Shown here: one piece after another, positions 1 through 7,979 of the stretch
Layout of the letters: the number at the start of each line of letters is the position of its first letter
How positions within the stretch are numbered: the first letter of the stretch is position 1
Assembly (NCBI GenBank): GCA_020636895.1
Contig: JACJWZ010000001.1
Location: 868,001 to 932,000 of the forward strand
Direction of reading: 5' to 3'
Origin: Thermoleophilales bacterium
Lineage (GTDB): Bacteria > Actinomycetota > Thermoleophilia > Solirubrobacterales > 70-9
DNA length: 64,000 bases
Notes under the pieces: generated by a model
Told to the model about the DNA's origin: nothing
What the model saw: the letters and a program-made list of their open reading frames with translations, nothing else
Database searches by the model: none
Program-made: the position numbers and the translations under genes

Positions 1-86
1 ACGAGGTCGTATCCCCGCCCGGCCAGTTGCCGGGCGAACTCCGCCCCGATCCCCGAGGAGGCTCCGGTCACCAGCGCGGTCGGCAT
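1..86 (-). CDS. SDR family oxidoreductase, N-terminal fragment
   Basis: Only the first 28 or so codons lie in the window. The reverse strand starts with ATG at 86-84 and reads MPTALVTGASSGIGAEFARQ, the Rossmann TGxxxGIG dinucleotide-binding loop of classical short-chain dehydrogenases/reductases. The gene continues beyond position 1, so the catalytic YxxxK motif and the substrate class cannot be seen. It is divergent from dgt, with about 60 bases between the two starts. Confidence 0.85.
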   Translation of the reverse strand, partial: MPTALVTGASSGIGAEFARQLAGRGYDL

Positions 87-134
87 GTCACCAAACTACC
101 TACCGGCCCCGCGTGGAGTCACGCGATTCGCGCC

Positions 135-140
135 TAGAAT
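135..140 (+). promoter_or_regulatory. -10 hexamer TAGAAT, leaderless promoter of dgt
   Basis: TAGAAT lies 8 bases (cgcccggg) before the ATG at 149. At that distance a sigma-70-type promoter would start transcription at or next to the start codon. No Shine-Dalgarno sequence is seen. The same geometry recurs at many genes in this window. Confidence 0.6.
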
Positions 141-148
141 CGCCCGGG

Positions 149-1189
149 ATGGAGGAGTCGGTGCGGACAGGGGAGGGTGCAGCCACGTTCGAGGCCCGGA
201 TCCGCGCCCAGGAGGACGAGTACCTCTGGGGGCTCGCGCAGCGCTCCTACCCCGCGCTGCGCGCCGTCCCCGAGCCCGACAGCCCCGTGCGGACGCCATT
301 TCAGCGCGACCGCGACCGCATCGCGCACTCGACGGCCTTCCGCCGGCTGAAACACAAGACGCAGGTCTTCATCGCCCCGGAGGGCGATCACTACCGGACG
401 CGGCTCACCCACACGCTCGAGACCTGCTTCATCGCGCGCACCGTCGCCCGGGCGCTCGCCCTCAACGAGGATCTGACCGAGGCGATCGTCCTCGGACACG
501 ACCTCGGGCACCCGCCCTTCGGCCACATCGGCGAGGAGGTGCTCGATGCTGCCATCAAGGACCGCGGCGGTGCCGGTTTCCGCCACAACGAGCACTCCCT
601 GCGCCTCGTCGAGAAGCTGGAGCGCGGCGGCCGCGGGCTCAACCTCACCGAGCAGGTGAGAGACGGGATCCTCAACCACACCGGATCCTTGCGCGCCGAG
701 ACCCTCGAGGGCCGGATCGTCCGCCTCGTCGACCGCGTCGCCTACATCAACCACGACATCGACGACGCGGTGCGGGCCGGGGTTATCTCCGACGCCGACC
801 TCCCCGCAGAGCAGATCGACCGGCTCGGACCGACCGGCGCGGCCCGCATCGACGCGCTCGTGCGCGACATCGTGGAACGCTCGCGGGAGGCCGGGGACAT
901 CGTCCAGAGCGAGGAGATGGGGGGAGCGATGCTGCGCCTGCGCAAGTTCATGTTCGACCGCGTCTACCTCGGCCCGGAGGCGCGCTCCGAGCATCACCGC
1001 GTGGAGCTAACCCTGCGCACGCTGATCGACCACTACCTGGCCCACCCGGAGGAGATGCCGGCGGCCACCTCGGAGGGCGCTGAGGCCGATCCTCTCCAGC
1101 GGGTAGCCGACTACGTCGCCGGAATGACCGACCGCTACTGCATCGCCACCTTCCGGCGGATCGCCCTGCCGGAGGAGTCGCGGCTGTGA
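149..1189 (+). CDS. dgt: deoxyguanosinetriphosphate triphosphohydrolase-like protein
   Basis: HD-domain phosphohydrolase of the dGTPase family (346 aa), expected to hydrolyse dNTPs to the deoxynucleoside and triphosphate in the cytoplasm. The N-terminal RTPFQRDRDRI and HSTAFRRLKHKTQVF segments are family hallmarks. The metal-binding HD set is visible as H88 (in LTHTLE) and H117-D118 (in GHDLGHPPFGH). ATG 149 was chosen over an upstream in-frame GTG (113) because a TAGAAT -10 box sits 8 bases before it. It is followed by dnaG on the same strand about 90 bases downstream, a common actinobacterial pairing of dgt and primase. Family assignment is secure. The preferred nucleotide substrate is not determined by sequence. 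Confidence 0.93.
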   Translation: MEESVRTGEGAATFEARIRAQEDEYLWGLAQRSYPALRAVPEPDSPVRTPFQRDRDRIAHSTAFRRLKHKTQVFIAPEGDHYRTRLTHTLETCFIARTVARALALNEDLTEAIVLGHDLGHPPFGHIGEEVLDAAIKDRGGAGFRHNEHSLRLVEKLERGGRGLNLTEQVRDGILNHTGSLRAETLEGRIVRLVDRVAYINHDIDDAVRAGVISDADLPAEQIDRLGPTGAARIDALVRDIVERSREAGDIVQSEEMGGAMLRLRKFMFDRVYLGPEARSEHHRVELTLRTLIDHYLAHPEEMPAATSEGAEADPLQRVADYVAGMTDRYCIATFRRIALPEESRL

Positions 1190-1279
1190 TCGGCGCGAGC
1201 CGCTTGGCGGGAGGTTCTCGCGCTTGAGGGGGCGCACGTTTGCAGTGCCCGGCATTCTTGAAGGTGAGGGAATGACCGA

Positions 1280-3067
1280 GTGAGCCGCTTCACCCCAGAG
1301 ACAATCGAGCGCGTCCGCGAGGCGGCAGACATCGTCGAGGTCGTCTCCCAGCACACCGACCTGCGGCGCCAGGGCGAGCGCTATGTCGGGCTCTGCCCCT
1401 TCCACGACGAGCGCACGCCGTCGTTCGGCGTCAAGCCCGCCGAGGGCTTCTACTACTGCTTCGGGTGCGAGGCGGGCGGCGACACCATCCGCTTCGTCCA
1501 GGAGAAGGAGGGATTGAGCTTCCCCGACGCGGTCGAGTCGCTCGCCGACCGCTACGGGGTCGAGATCGAGGTCGAGAAGGAGGACCCGAAGGCGGAGGAG
1601 GCGCGCCGACGCCGTGGGCGGCTCGGTGAGGCGCTCGCCCGCGTGGCCGGCTTCTACGAGAGCTACCTGTGGGAGTCGGAGAAGGCTGCGAAGGCCCGCG
1701 AGTACCTGACGGCGGAGCGCCGGCTCGGTGAGGAGGTGCTCCGCGCGTTCGGCGTCGGCTTCGCCCCCAGTGCCTGGGACTCCGTGCTGACGCGCGGCCA
1801 GCAGGCCGGCTTCTCGGTCGACGAGCTGCTCGCTGCGGGGCTGATCCAGCGCTCCCAGAAGCAGCCGGGAAGCCACTACGACCGCTTCCGCGGCCGGATC
1901 ACCTTCCCCGTCAAGGACCACCGCGGCCGCGTCGTCGGCTTCGGTGCCCGCGGGATGGGTCCGGACGCGAAGCCGAAGTACCTGAACTCACCCGAGGGCG
2001 AGGTGTACCGGAAAAGCCGCACGCTCTACGGGATCGATCGCGCGCGCGGTCCCATCGCGCGGGGCGGCCGGGCCGTCGTCGTCGAGGGCTATACGGACGT
2101 CCTCGCGCTGCACCAGGCGGAGATCGAGGAGACCGTGGCGGTGATGGGGACCGCGATTACCCCCGACCAGCTCAAGATCCTCGCCGGCTACGCGGAGGAG
2201 ATCGTGCTCGCGCTCGACGCCGATCGCGCCGGGCGGGAAGCGATGCTGCGCGCTCAGCGCGTCGCCGGCTCGGGCCGGTTACGGCTGCTCGTCGCGCCCA
2301 TGCCGGAGGGGGAGGATCCGGCCGACCTGATGCTCACCGACGAGGGCGCCGCGCGGATGCGCGAGGCGCTCGCGGGCGCTGTGGACCTCGCCGTCTTCCA
2401 CGCCCGCGCGATCCTCGCCGATGCCGATCTGACGACGCCGGCGGGGCGCGACCGCGCCCTCGACGAGGTGGCTCCCGTGCTGGTCGGGATGGGGGAGACG
2501 ATCACCCGTCAGGAGATGGTCCGCGAGGTCGCCGACCGGCTCGACACGACGCCGGAGATGGTCGCGGGACGGCTGAAGGGGGGCGGCCGCGCTCAGCAGG
2601 CTCCCGCGGGCCCGCCCGCCGCGCCAGAGGTGGAGCAGCCCGCCGCCGGGCCTTCCCGGCCGCGGCGGCAGGCAACCCCCGCCGAGCAGCACCAGTACAA
2701 GCTGCTGGCCCTCTGCATCGCCGATCCGAAGGAGGGACAGCGCTTCCTCGACCGGCTCAGCGAGGAGCACTTCAGCTCGCCGGTCCTGGGCAAGGCGTTC
2801 GTGTGGCTGCGCGAGCACCTTTCGAATCCTCTCGAGGGCCTCGACGATTCCGACGCCAACCTCTACAACGCCGTCTCGCGTCTCAGCGCGCTCGACGAGG
2901 GCCCCCCAACCGAGGAGAACCTCACCTACTTCTGGCGGATGCTCGAGCTCGATCGCATGGAGAGCCTGCTGCGCAGCGCCCAGCACGAGGGCGATCTGGA
3001 GCGGACCGTCGAGCTGCAGCGGGAGCGGGCGCGGCTGAAGGACGCCATCGCCTCGGGCGCGGAGTAG
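1280..3067 (+). CDS. dnaG: DNA primase
   Basis: Replicative primase that synthesises RNA primers for lagging-strand replication. The 595-residue protein has the usual order: an N-terminal CHC2 zinc-binding domain (C39, H42, C60, C63), the primase core, and a TOPRIM domain (VVVEGYTDVLALHQ, then LALDADRAGREA with the acidic metal ligands). A linker rich in Ala/Pro (about residues 433-465) leads to a C-terminal helical domain that would contact DnaB helicase. The GTG start follows AAGGTGAGG about 10 bases upstream. A 3-codon mini-ORF (ATG ACC GAG TGA) sits just before it and ends at the start of dnaG. Length and domain order are normal for the family. Confidence 0.97.
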   Translation: MSRFTPETIERVREAADIVEVVSQHTDLRRQGERYVGLCPFHDERTPSFGVKPAEGFYYCFGCEAGGDTIRFVQEKEGLSFPDAVESLADRYGVEIEVEKEDPKAEEARRRRGRLGEALARVAGFYESYLWESEKAAKAREYLTAERRLGEEVLRAFGVGFAPSAWDSVLTRGQQAGFSVDELLAAGLIQRSQKQPGSHYDRFRGRITFPVKDHRGRVVGFGARGMGPDAKPKYLNSPEGEVYRKSRTLYGIDRARGPIARGGRAVVVEGYTDVLALHQAEIEETVAVMGTAITPDQLKILAGYAEEIVLALDADRAGREAMLRAQRVAGSGRLRLLVAPMPEGEDPADLMLTDEGAARMREALAGAVDLAVFHARAILADADLTTPAGRDRALDEVAPVLVGMGETITRQEMVREVADRLDTTPEMVAGRLKGGGRAQQAPAGPPAAPEVEQPAAGPSRPRRQATPAEQHQYKLLALCIADPKEGQRFLDRLSEEHFSSPVLGKAFVWLREHLSNPLEGLDDSDANLYNAVSRLSALDEGPPTEENLTYFWRMLELDRMESLLRSAQHEGDLERTVELQRERARLKDAIASGAE

Positions 3068-3159
3068 CGCGCGAGGCGGCACCGCCCCTTGGACGCTCCG
3101 CACAAGTCCCGGCGCGCGGTTCATCCATCCGCGGACGGTGCCGCCGCGACGGCGGGCGC

Positions 3160-3165
3160 TACCTT
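3160..3165 (+). promoter_or_regulatory. -10 hexamer TACCTT before the DUF6421-like gene
   Basis: TACCTT is separated from ATG 3172 by 6 bases (tgggac). It fits TANNNT and the leaderless spacing seen at other genes here. Confidence 0.5.
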
Positions 3166-3171
3166 TGGGAC

Positions 3172-5304
3172 ATGGCTCCCGAAACTCAGACGCGCCGTGC
3201 ACGCATCCTCTTCGATGAGTCCCACTCGGAGGCGTGGTCGATCCGCCCTGAGGTGACCGCTCAGATGCAGGCGTCGCACCCCGCCGATGCCTCCCTCCAG
3301 CGTGCCGCCGAGGCGCTGGCCGAGCGCGACTTCCGCGTCGGGGTGAACGCCGGCGAGCCGCTCAGCGTCGCGACGCTCGAGAGCACGGACGTGCTCGTCA
3401 TCGCCCATCCCTCCGACCCGCAGTGGGAGTCCACCGTTGGGGAGGGGAGCCCGCAGCTCAGCGAGGGGGAGATCGAGGCGCTCGCCTCCTGGGTAGAGGC
3501 CGGCGGTGGCCTGATCGTCCTCGGCGAGACCGAGCAGGCGAAGTACGGGAACAACTTGAACGAGCTGCTCGCCCGCTTCGGCGCCGAGATCGAGAACACC
3601 ACGGTCCAGGACTACGAGCATCACCGTGAGGCACCGACGTGGATCTACGCCGACCTCGTCGAAGCCGACGTGGCCGGGGCCGATCCGCTCACCCGGGTCG
3701 ACGAGCTCTGCTTCTACCGCGCCGGCACGCTCGCTCTGAGCAACGGCGGGCGCGTGATCGCTCGCACCTCGGCCGATGCAGCGCCGCCGAAGGCGCCGCT
3801 CGCCGCCGTCATCGAGCACGGCGCCGGCCGCGTCGTCGTGCTCTCCGACTCCGACCTCTTCGGCGACGACTGCATCGGTGCGCTCGACCACGAGGCGCTC
3901 TGGGTCAACCTCGCCTACTGGGCGGCGGCCCCGTCGTTCGGGCGTCCCGAGGAGTCCGTGCCCTCCGAGGCTGCGGCCGATCCCGCCTGGCTGCGCCTGC
4001 GTGACGCCGTCGAGGAGCTGCGCGTCCTGCAGGAGAAGGACGGCTCGATCCCCGAGGAGGGCCGCGACGAGGCGCGCCTCCGCGAGCTGTGCGAGCAGAT
4101 CGCCGCCTCCGCCCGGGAGCTCGCTCCGAGGTTCCCCCATCAAGCCGAGTACATCGAGGCGCTTGGGGCCGACCTGCGGGCTTGGGCCGACGGCGGCTTC
4201 GGCAAGCCGGACTTCATCCGCTCGGTCGAGGTCTACCGGCCCGAGCAGGAGCGGCGCGACGGGATCGAGCACCTCGTCGTATTCCCGATGTACAAGCAGA
4301 ACGGGCCGCCTGGCACCTGCTTCGAGGCGCTGATCGTGCGCGTTCCCTGGCCGCAGTGGACCGCCGAGCTGGAGCAGGAGTACGACAACGCCAAGTTCGT
4401 GCCGATCGAGCTCGTCGACTACACGAGCGGCTACGACTCCGAGTGCGCAGTGGTGTTCCCGGAGACCTTCTCGACCGCGGAGCGGCCGCCCGCTCACTTC
4501 GGCGGCATCCTCTGCGATCGCGAGGCCGAGCGCTTCCGCCGCATCTGCGGCGCCGCGGCCGAGGTGCTGAAGCTGAATCTGCCGCCGGACGCCGCCTGCC
4601 TGCTCGCATCCGAGGGGCTCTCGCGCGACGCCTACATCGCTTGGGACCTGATCCACGACCGAACCCACATGCGGGGCGATCTCCCCTTCGACCCGTTCAT
4701 GATCCGCCAGCGCAGCCCCTACTGGATGTACTCGCTGGAGGAGCTGCGCTGCGACCTGACGACGTTCGGGGAGGCGGTGAAGCTCGAGGCCGAGGGGTTC
4801 GCACTGGCGCGCCATGTGCAGTACGCGATCCTCTTCGACCGGCTGTTCCGCTTCCCGCTCACCGGCGGGAGGGTCCGCAACTACGACGGGCTCGGCGGCC
4901 AGCTCCTGTTCGCCTACCTCCACCACGAGGGCTACCTGCACTGGACCGACAACCGGCTCGTGATCGAGTGGGACCGGTTGGCCGAGGGCGTCGGCGGTCT
5001 CAAGGACCTCGTCGGTGAGCTCTACCACTCCGGGATCGACCGCTCGAAGCTCGGGCAGTGGATCGCGGCGCATGACCTCGTCGCCAAGTACGTGCCGCCG
5101 GCCGAGAGCTCGGTGTGGGCGGCGGACCGGCGCGAGCTGCCGGAGGTCGAGGAACCGAAGCAGCTCGTCGACCTCGTTCGCGACGACGAGTTCCCGCTGA
5201 GCCTGTTCTACACGCAGCTCGGACCGAAGCTGCAGGACGCGTTCGACGCTCGCCCGCGCCGGGCCGAGGGTGAGGGCGAGATCCGAACCGCGGTGCCCGC
5301 CTGA
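3172..5304 (+). CDS. DUF6421-like protein with an N-terminal GATase/flavodoxin-like domain
   Basis: A 710-residue cytoplasmic protein with no signal peptide. Residues 1-250 resemble the GATase-like/DUF4350 fold: ARILFDESHSEAW at the start, the strand DVLVIAHP, then AGGGLIVLGETEQAKYGNNL. From about residue 265 it resembles what I recall of actinobacterial DUF6421 proteins (VFPMYKQNGPPGTCFEAL). The C-terminal part holds HDRTH, then SLEELRCDL about 35 residues later. This layout recalls a zincin HExxH...E site with Asp for the usual Glu; that is inference. ATG 3172 has a TACCTT box upstream. Its TGA overlaps the next ATG (TGATG), so it is probably translated with the SDR and threonine aldolase that follow. 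Biochemical function unknown. Confidence 0.75.
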   Translation: MAPETQTRRARILFDESHSEAWSIRPEVTAQMQASHPADASLQRAAEALAERDFRVGVNAGEPLSVATLESTDVLVIAHPSDPQWESTVGEGSPQLSEGEIEALASWVEAGGGLIVLGETEQAKYGNNLNELLARFGAEIENTTVQDYEHHREAPTWIYADLVEADVAGADPLTRVDELCFYRAGTLALSNGGRVIARTSADAAPPKAPLAAVIEHGAGRVVVLSDSDLFGDDCIGALDHEALWVNLAYWAAAPSFGRPEESVPSEAAADPAWLRLRDAVEELRVLQEKDGSIPEEGRDEARLRELCEQIAASARELAPRFPHQAEYIEALGADLRAWADGGFGKPDFIRSVEVYRPEQERRDGIEHLVVFPMYKQNGPPGTCFEALIVRVPWPQWTAELEQEYDNAKFVPIELVDYTSGYDSECAVVFPETFSTAERPPAHFGGILCDREAERFRRICGAAAEVLKLNLPPDAACLLASEGLSRDAYIAWDLIHDRTHMRGDLPFDPFMIRQRSPYWMYSLEELRCDLTTFGEAVKLEAEGFALARHVQYAILFDRLFRFPLTGGRVRNYDGLGGQLLFAYLHHEGYLHWTDNRLVIEWDRLAEGVGGLKDLVGELYHSGIDRSKLGQWIAAHDLVAKYVPPAESSVWAADRRELPEVEEPKQLVDLVRDDEFPLSLFYTQLGPKLQDAFDARPRRAEGEGEIRTAVPA

Positions 5305-6014
5305 TGGGCGAGCTCGACGGCCGCGTCATCGCGGTATCCGGCGTGGGCGGCGGCCTCGGGCCGGAGGTGGCGCGGAAGTTCGCGGAGGAGGGCGCGACGC
5401 TCGCGCTCTGCGACCGCGACGCCGACCGGATGGCGGCGGTGGCCGAGGAGCTCGGCCTGCCGAAGGACCGCCTCGACGTGCGCGTCGTCGATCTCATGGA
5501 CCCCGACGACGCCAAGGCGTGGTGTGACGCGCTCGTCGAGCGCTTCGGCCGCGTCGACGGGCTCATGCACCTCGTCGGCGGCTGGCGTGGGGGAGACCCG
5601 ATCGAGAGCTTCGACCTCGCCGACTACCAATGGCTGCACGACCTCCTCGTGGTGACGACGATGCATGTCACCCGCGCCTTCCACGACGCGCTCGCCGAGA
5701 GCGGCAGGGGGCGCTTCGCGATCGTGTCCTCCAAGCAGGCTCAGTTCCCGGAGGCCAAGAACGCGGCCTACGCCGCCACGAAGGGCGCGGCGGAGACGTG
5801 GACCCTGGCCCTCGCCGACTCGTTCGCGGGGACCGGGGCGACGGCGAACATCGTCGTCATCAACGCGATCCTCACCCGGAAGATGCGCGAGGCGCACCCG
5901 CGCAAGGAGTATCCGGGGTTCACCCCCGCGGAGTCGATCGCCGACGCGCTCGCCTTTCTCTGCTCGGACTCGGCGGCGCGGATGAACGGCCAGCGCCTGT
6001 CGCTGCACCCGTGA
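5304..6014 (+). CDS. SDR family NAD(P)-dependent oxidoreductase
   Basis: A 236-residue short-chain dehydrogenase/reductase. The cofactor loop is SGVGGGLG, a variant of TGxxxGIG. The NAG motif is replaced by HLVGGW. Catalytic residues are visible as Ser in IVSSKQAQF and YxxxK in NAAYAATKGAAETW. The ATG shares its A with the stop of the upstream gene (TGATG), and its own TGA overlaps the GTG of the threonine aldolase gene (GTGA), so it is the middle gene of a tightly coupled cassette. The substrate is unknown. The neighbouring aldolase suggests a beta-hydroxy amino acid or related carbonyl compound, but that is inference. Confidence 0.9.
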   Translation: MGELDGRVIAVSGVGGGLGPEVARKFAEEGATLALCDRDADRMAAVAEELGLPKDRLDVRVVDLMDPDDAKAWCDALVERFGRVDGLMHLVGGWRGGDPIESFDLADYQWLHDLLVVTTMHVTRAFHDALAESGRGRFAIVSSKQAQFPEAKNAAYAATKGAAETWTLALADSFAGTGATANIVVINAILTRKMREAHPRKEYPGFTPAESIADALAFLCSDSAARMNGQRLSLHP

Positions 6015-7075
6015 GCGTGGGGGAGGGCGGCGCGCGCCCGGAGCCGCGGGGCTTCGCCTCCGACAACCGCTCCGGCGTGCTGCCGGAGGTGATGGAGGCG
6101 ATCATCGACGCCAACAGCGGCCACGCCGGCTCCTACGGCGAGGACTTTTGGACCGAGCGCTTCGGCGAGCTCGTGCGCGAGCACTTCGGCGACGCCGCCG
6201 CAGGGTTCCCGGTGTTCAACGGGACCGGGGCGAACGTGCTCGCCATCGACGCGCTGACTCGGCCCTACGAGGCGGTCATCTGCGCGCGCGGGGCGCACAT
6301 CGACATCGATGAGTGCGGCGCCCCCGAGCGCTACGCGGGCGTCAAGGTGCTCACGGTCGAGACCGAGCACGGGAAGCTGGCGCCCGGTGACCTCGACGCC
6401 TGGGAGCCGCGCCGCGGGGACCCTCACTTCCCGCAACCTCGGCTCGTCTCGGTGGCGAACGCGACCGAGGTGGGCACCGTCTACACGGCGGGGGAGCTAC
6501 GCGCCCTCGCCGACCGCGCGCACGAGCTCGGCATGCTCCTGCACGTCGACGGCGCCCGGCTCGCGAACGCCGCGGCGTCGCTGGGGGTGGGGCTCGGCGA
6601 GCTGACGACCGCCGTCGCCGTCGACGCCCTCTCGCTGGGAGCGACGAAGAACGGCGCGATGATCGGGGAGGCGGTCGTCTTCACCGATGCCGCGGCCGTC
6701 GAGGGCTTCGAGTTCGTCCGCAAGCAGGGCATGCAGCTCGGCTCGAAGATGCGCTTCCTCAGCGCCCAGTTCGAGCCGCTGCTCGGCACCGATCTGTGGC
6801 GGCGTACGGCCGCCGCCGCCAATGAGAAGGCGGCGCGGCTTGGGGCCGCCGTTGAGGAGCTGGACGGTGTCGAGCTGGTTCACCCGGTCGAGGCAAACGG
6901 CGTCTTCGCCCGGCTTCCCCGCGAGGCCATCGAGCGGTTGATGGGCGAGCTGCCGGGCGAGCATCCCTTCTACGTCTGGGACGAGGACGCCGAGGTGGTC
7001 CGCTGGATGTGCTCGTGGGATACGACCGACGAGGACGTCGAGACCCTCGTCGACGCGTTGCGCGCCTCGCTCTAG
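6011..7075 (+). CDS. low-specificity L-threonine aldolase (beta-eliminating lyase family)
   Basis: PLP-dependent fold-type I enzyme of 354 residues, expected to cleave threonine or allo-threonine (or another beta-hydroxy amino acid) to glycine plus an aldehyde. N-terminal FASDNRSGVLPEVMEAI is typical. VFNGTGANVLAI contributes to PLP phosphate binding. HVDGARLANAAASLG carries the Asp that contacts the PLP nitrogen. The Schiff-base lysine is K213 in SLGATKNGAM. Start GTG 6011 overlaps the SDR stop by 4 nt (GTGA), which indicates coupling. Length is normal for the family. The real substrate may differ, since it is co-translated with an SDR and a DUF6421-like protein. Confidence 0.9.
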   Translation: MSVGEGGARPEPRGFASDNRSGVLPEVMEAIIDANSGHAGSYGEDFWTERFGELVREHFGDAAAGFPVFNGTGANVLAIDALTRPYEAVICARGAHIDIDECGAPERYAGVKVLTVETEHGKLAPGDLDAWEPRRGDPHFPQPRLVSVANATEVGTVYTAGELRALADRAHELGMLLHVDGARLANAAASLGVGLGELTTAVAVDALSLGATKNGAMIGEAVVFTDAAAVEGFEFVRKQGMQLGSKMRFLSAQFEPLLGTDLWRRTAAAANEKAARLGAAVEELDGVELVHPVEANGVFARLPREAIERLMGELPGEHPFYVWDEDAEVVRWMCSWDTTDEDVETLVDALRASL

Positions 7076-7134
7076 GCACACCGCGGCACACTTCCGGGAC
7101 ACCTTCGCAACCCTTCTGACACGAACAGGAGTTC

Positions 7135-7866
7135 GTGTTTCCATCCGACCCGGATGAGACCATGCATCGCATGGACAAGCGGTTTCTGGAGGAGTGCTTG
7201 ACGAAGGGCATGTCGCTACCGGAGATCGGTCGGCTGACTGGGAAGCTGCCGGGGAGCGTCAGCTACTGGGTGAGGAAGCATGGCCTCACAGCTAATGGCA
7301 GGGCGAAGTTCAGTCCTGCTCGTGGGCACTCTCCAGAGGATCGCGAGAACCTTGCCGCACTCGTTGAGGAAGGTCTCACCCTGAAGGAGATCGCGTCGAT
7401 CCTTGGGGTGGCGCCGGGCACCGTCCGCAATCGCATCCGTGCATATGGGCTCGAAGGCACCCGAGCATCACGGCGCATTGAGCGGATCCGGGCTGCTCGC
7501 GCGTCAGGTTCCAACGAAGTGATGCTCGAGTGCCCTACTCATGGGCTGACGGCATTCTGGGTCGGCAAGCAGCATGCGCGATGCAAGCGATGCAACACGG
7601 TTGCCGTTGCCAAGAGACGCCGTAGGGTCAAGGAGATCCTTGTCGAGGAGGCTGGTGGAAGCTGTGTCCGCTGCGGCTTCAGTGATTCGCTGGCTGCACT
7701 GGAGTTCCACCATCTAGATCCGAAGACGAAGGCATTTGCAATCAGTGCCCAGGGTGTCACCAAGTCCATCGACTCGCTCCGCGCAGAGGCGAGGAAGTGC
7801 GTCCTCCTCTGCGCGAACTGCCACGCGATGGTCGAGGCAGGTGCGGCCGACGTGCCGCTACGATGA
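7135..7866 (+). CDS. HNH endonuclease-type protein with two N-terminal HTH motifs
   Basis: A 243-residue protein with two helix-turn-helix-like repeats: MSLPEIGRLTGKLPGSVSYW, and LTLKEIASILGVAPGTVRNR about 60 residues later. A zinc/HNH domain follows: CxHG and CxxC (CKRCN), CVRCG, the FHHLDP core, and LCANCH at the end. This is the layout of small HNH proteins seen in many copies in actinobacteria. No partner nuclease, intron or toxin gene is adjacent. GTG 7135 is preceded by AGGAG only 3 nt away, so ATG 7162 or 7171 could be the true start. Codon third positions use more A/T than the neighbours, and the gene abuts tRNA-Asn. Both suggest acquisition by transfer, but no integrase or att repeat is visible. 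Confidence 0.75.
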   Translation: MFPSDPDETMHRMDKRFLEECLTKGMSLPEIGRLTGKLPGSVSYWVRKHGLTANGRAKFSPARGHSPEDRENLAALVEEGLTLKEIASILGVAPGTVRNRIRAYGLEGTRASRRIERIRAARASGSNEVMLECPTHGLTAFWVGKQHARCKRCNTVAVAKRRRRVKEILVEEAGGSCVRCGFSDSLAALEFHHLDPKTKAFAISAQGVTKSIDSLRAEARKCVLLCANCHAMVEAGAADVPLR

Positions 7867-7901
7867 CGCGCGGCGCGCGGCACCAGCACGCCGAACTCCG
7901 G

Positions 7902-7976
7902 TCCGGGGTAGCTCAATTTGGCAGATGCGCTCGACTGTTAATCGAGAGGTTGTGGGTTCGAGTCCCACCCCCGGAG
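7902..7976 (+). tRNA. tRNA-Asn(GTT)
   Basis: Seventy-five bases fold as a cloverleaf. Acceptor TCCGGGG (7902-7908) pairs with CCCCGGA (7969-7975), with discriminator G. Anticodon stem CTCGA/TCGAG encloses loop CTGTTAA, anticodon GTT. T-stem GTGGG/CCCAC encloses TTCGAGT. CCA is not encoded. The D-arm is odd: GCTC (7911-7914) pairs with GA.GC only if T7926 is bulged out, and the D-loop has three Ts. Confidence 0.95.
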
Positions 7977-7979
7977 CTT

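Noticed and set aside
134..997. Long open frame antisense to dgt (and similar frames antisense to most genes)
   Set aside because: Codon-shadow frames are expected at this GC content. They lack RBSs and family similarity, and their translations are Arg/Ala/Gly-rich.
2803..3171. N-terminal extension of the DUF6421-like protein upstream of ATG 3172
   Set aside because: This part overlaps dnaG in another frame, is Arg/Ala-rich without similarity, and a TACCTT box directly precedes ATG 3172.
7902..7976. att site / integrated element at tRNA-Asn
   Set aside because: No direct repeat of the tRNA 3' end, integrase or element boundary could be found on either side.
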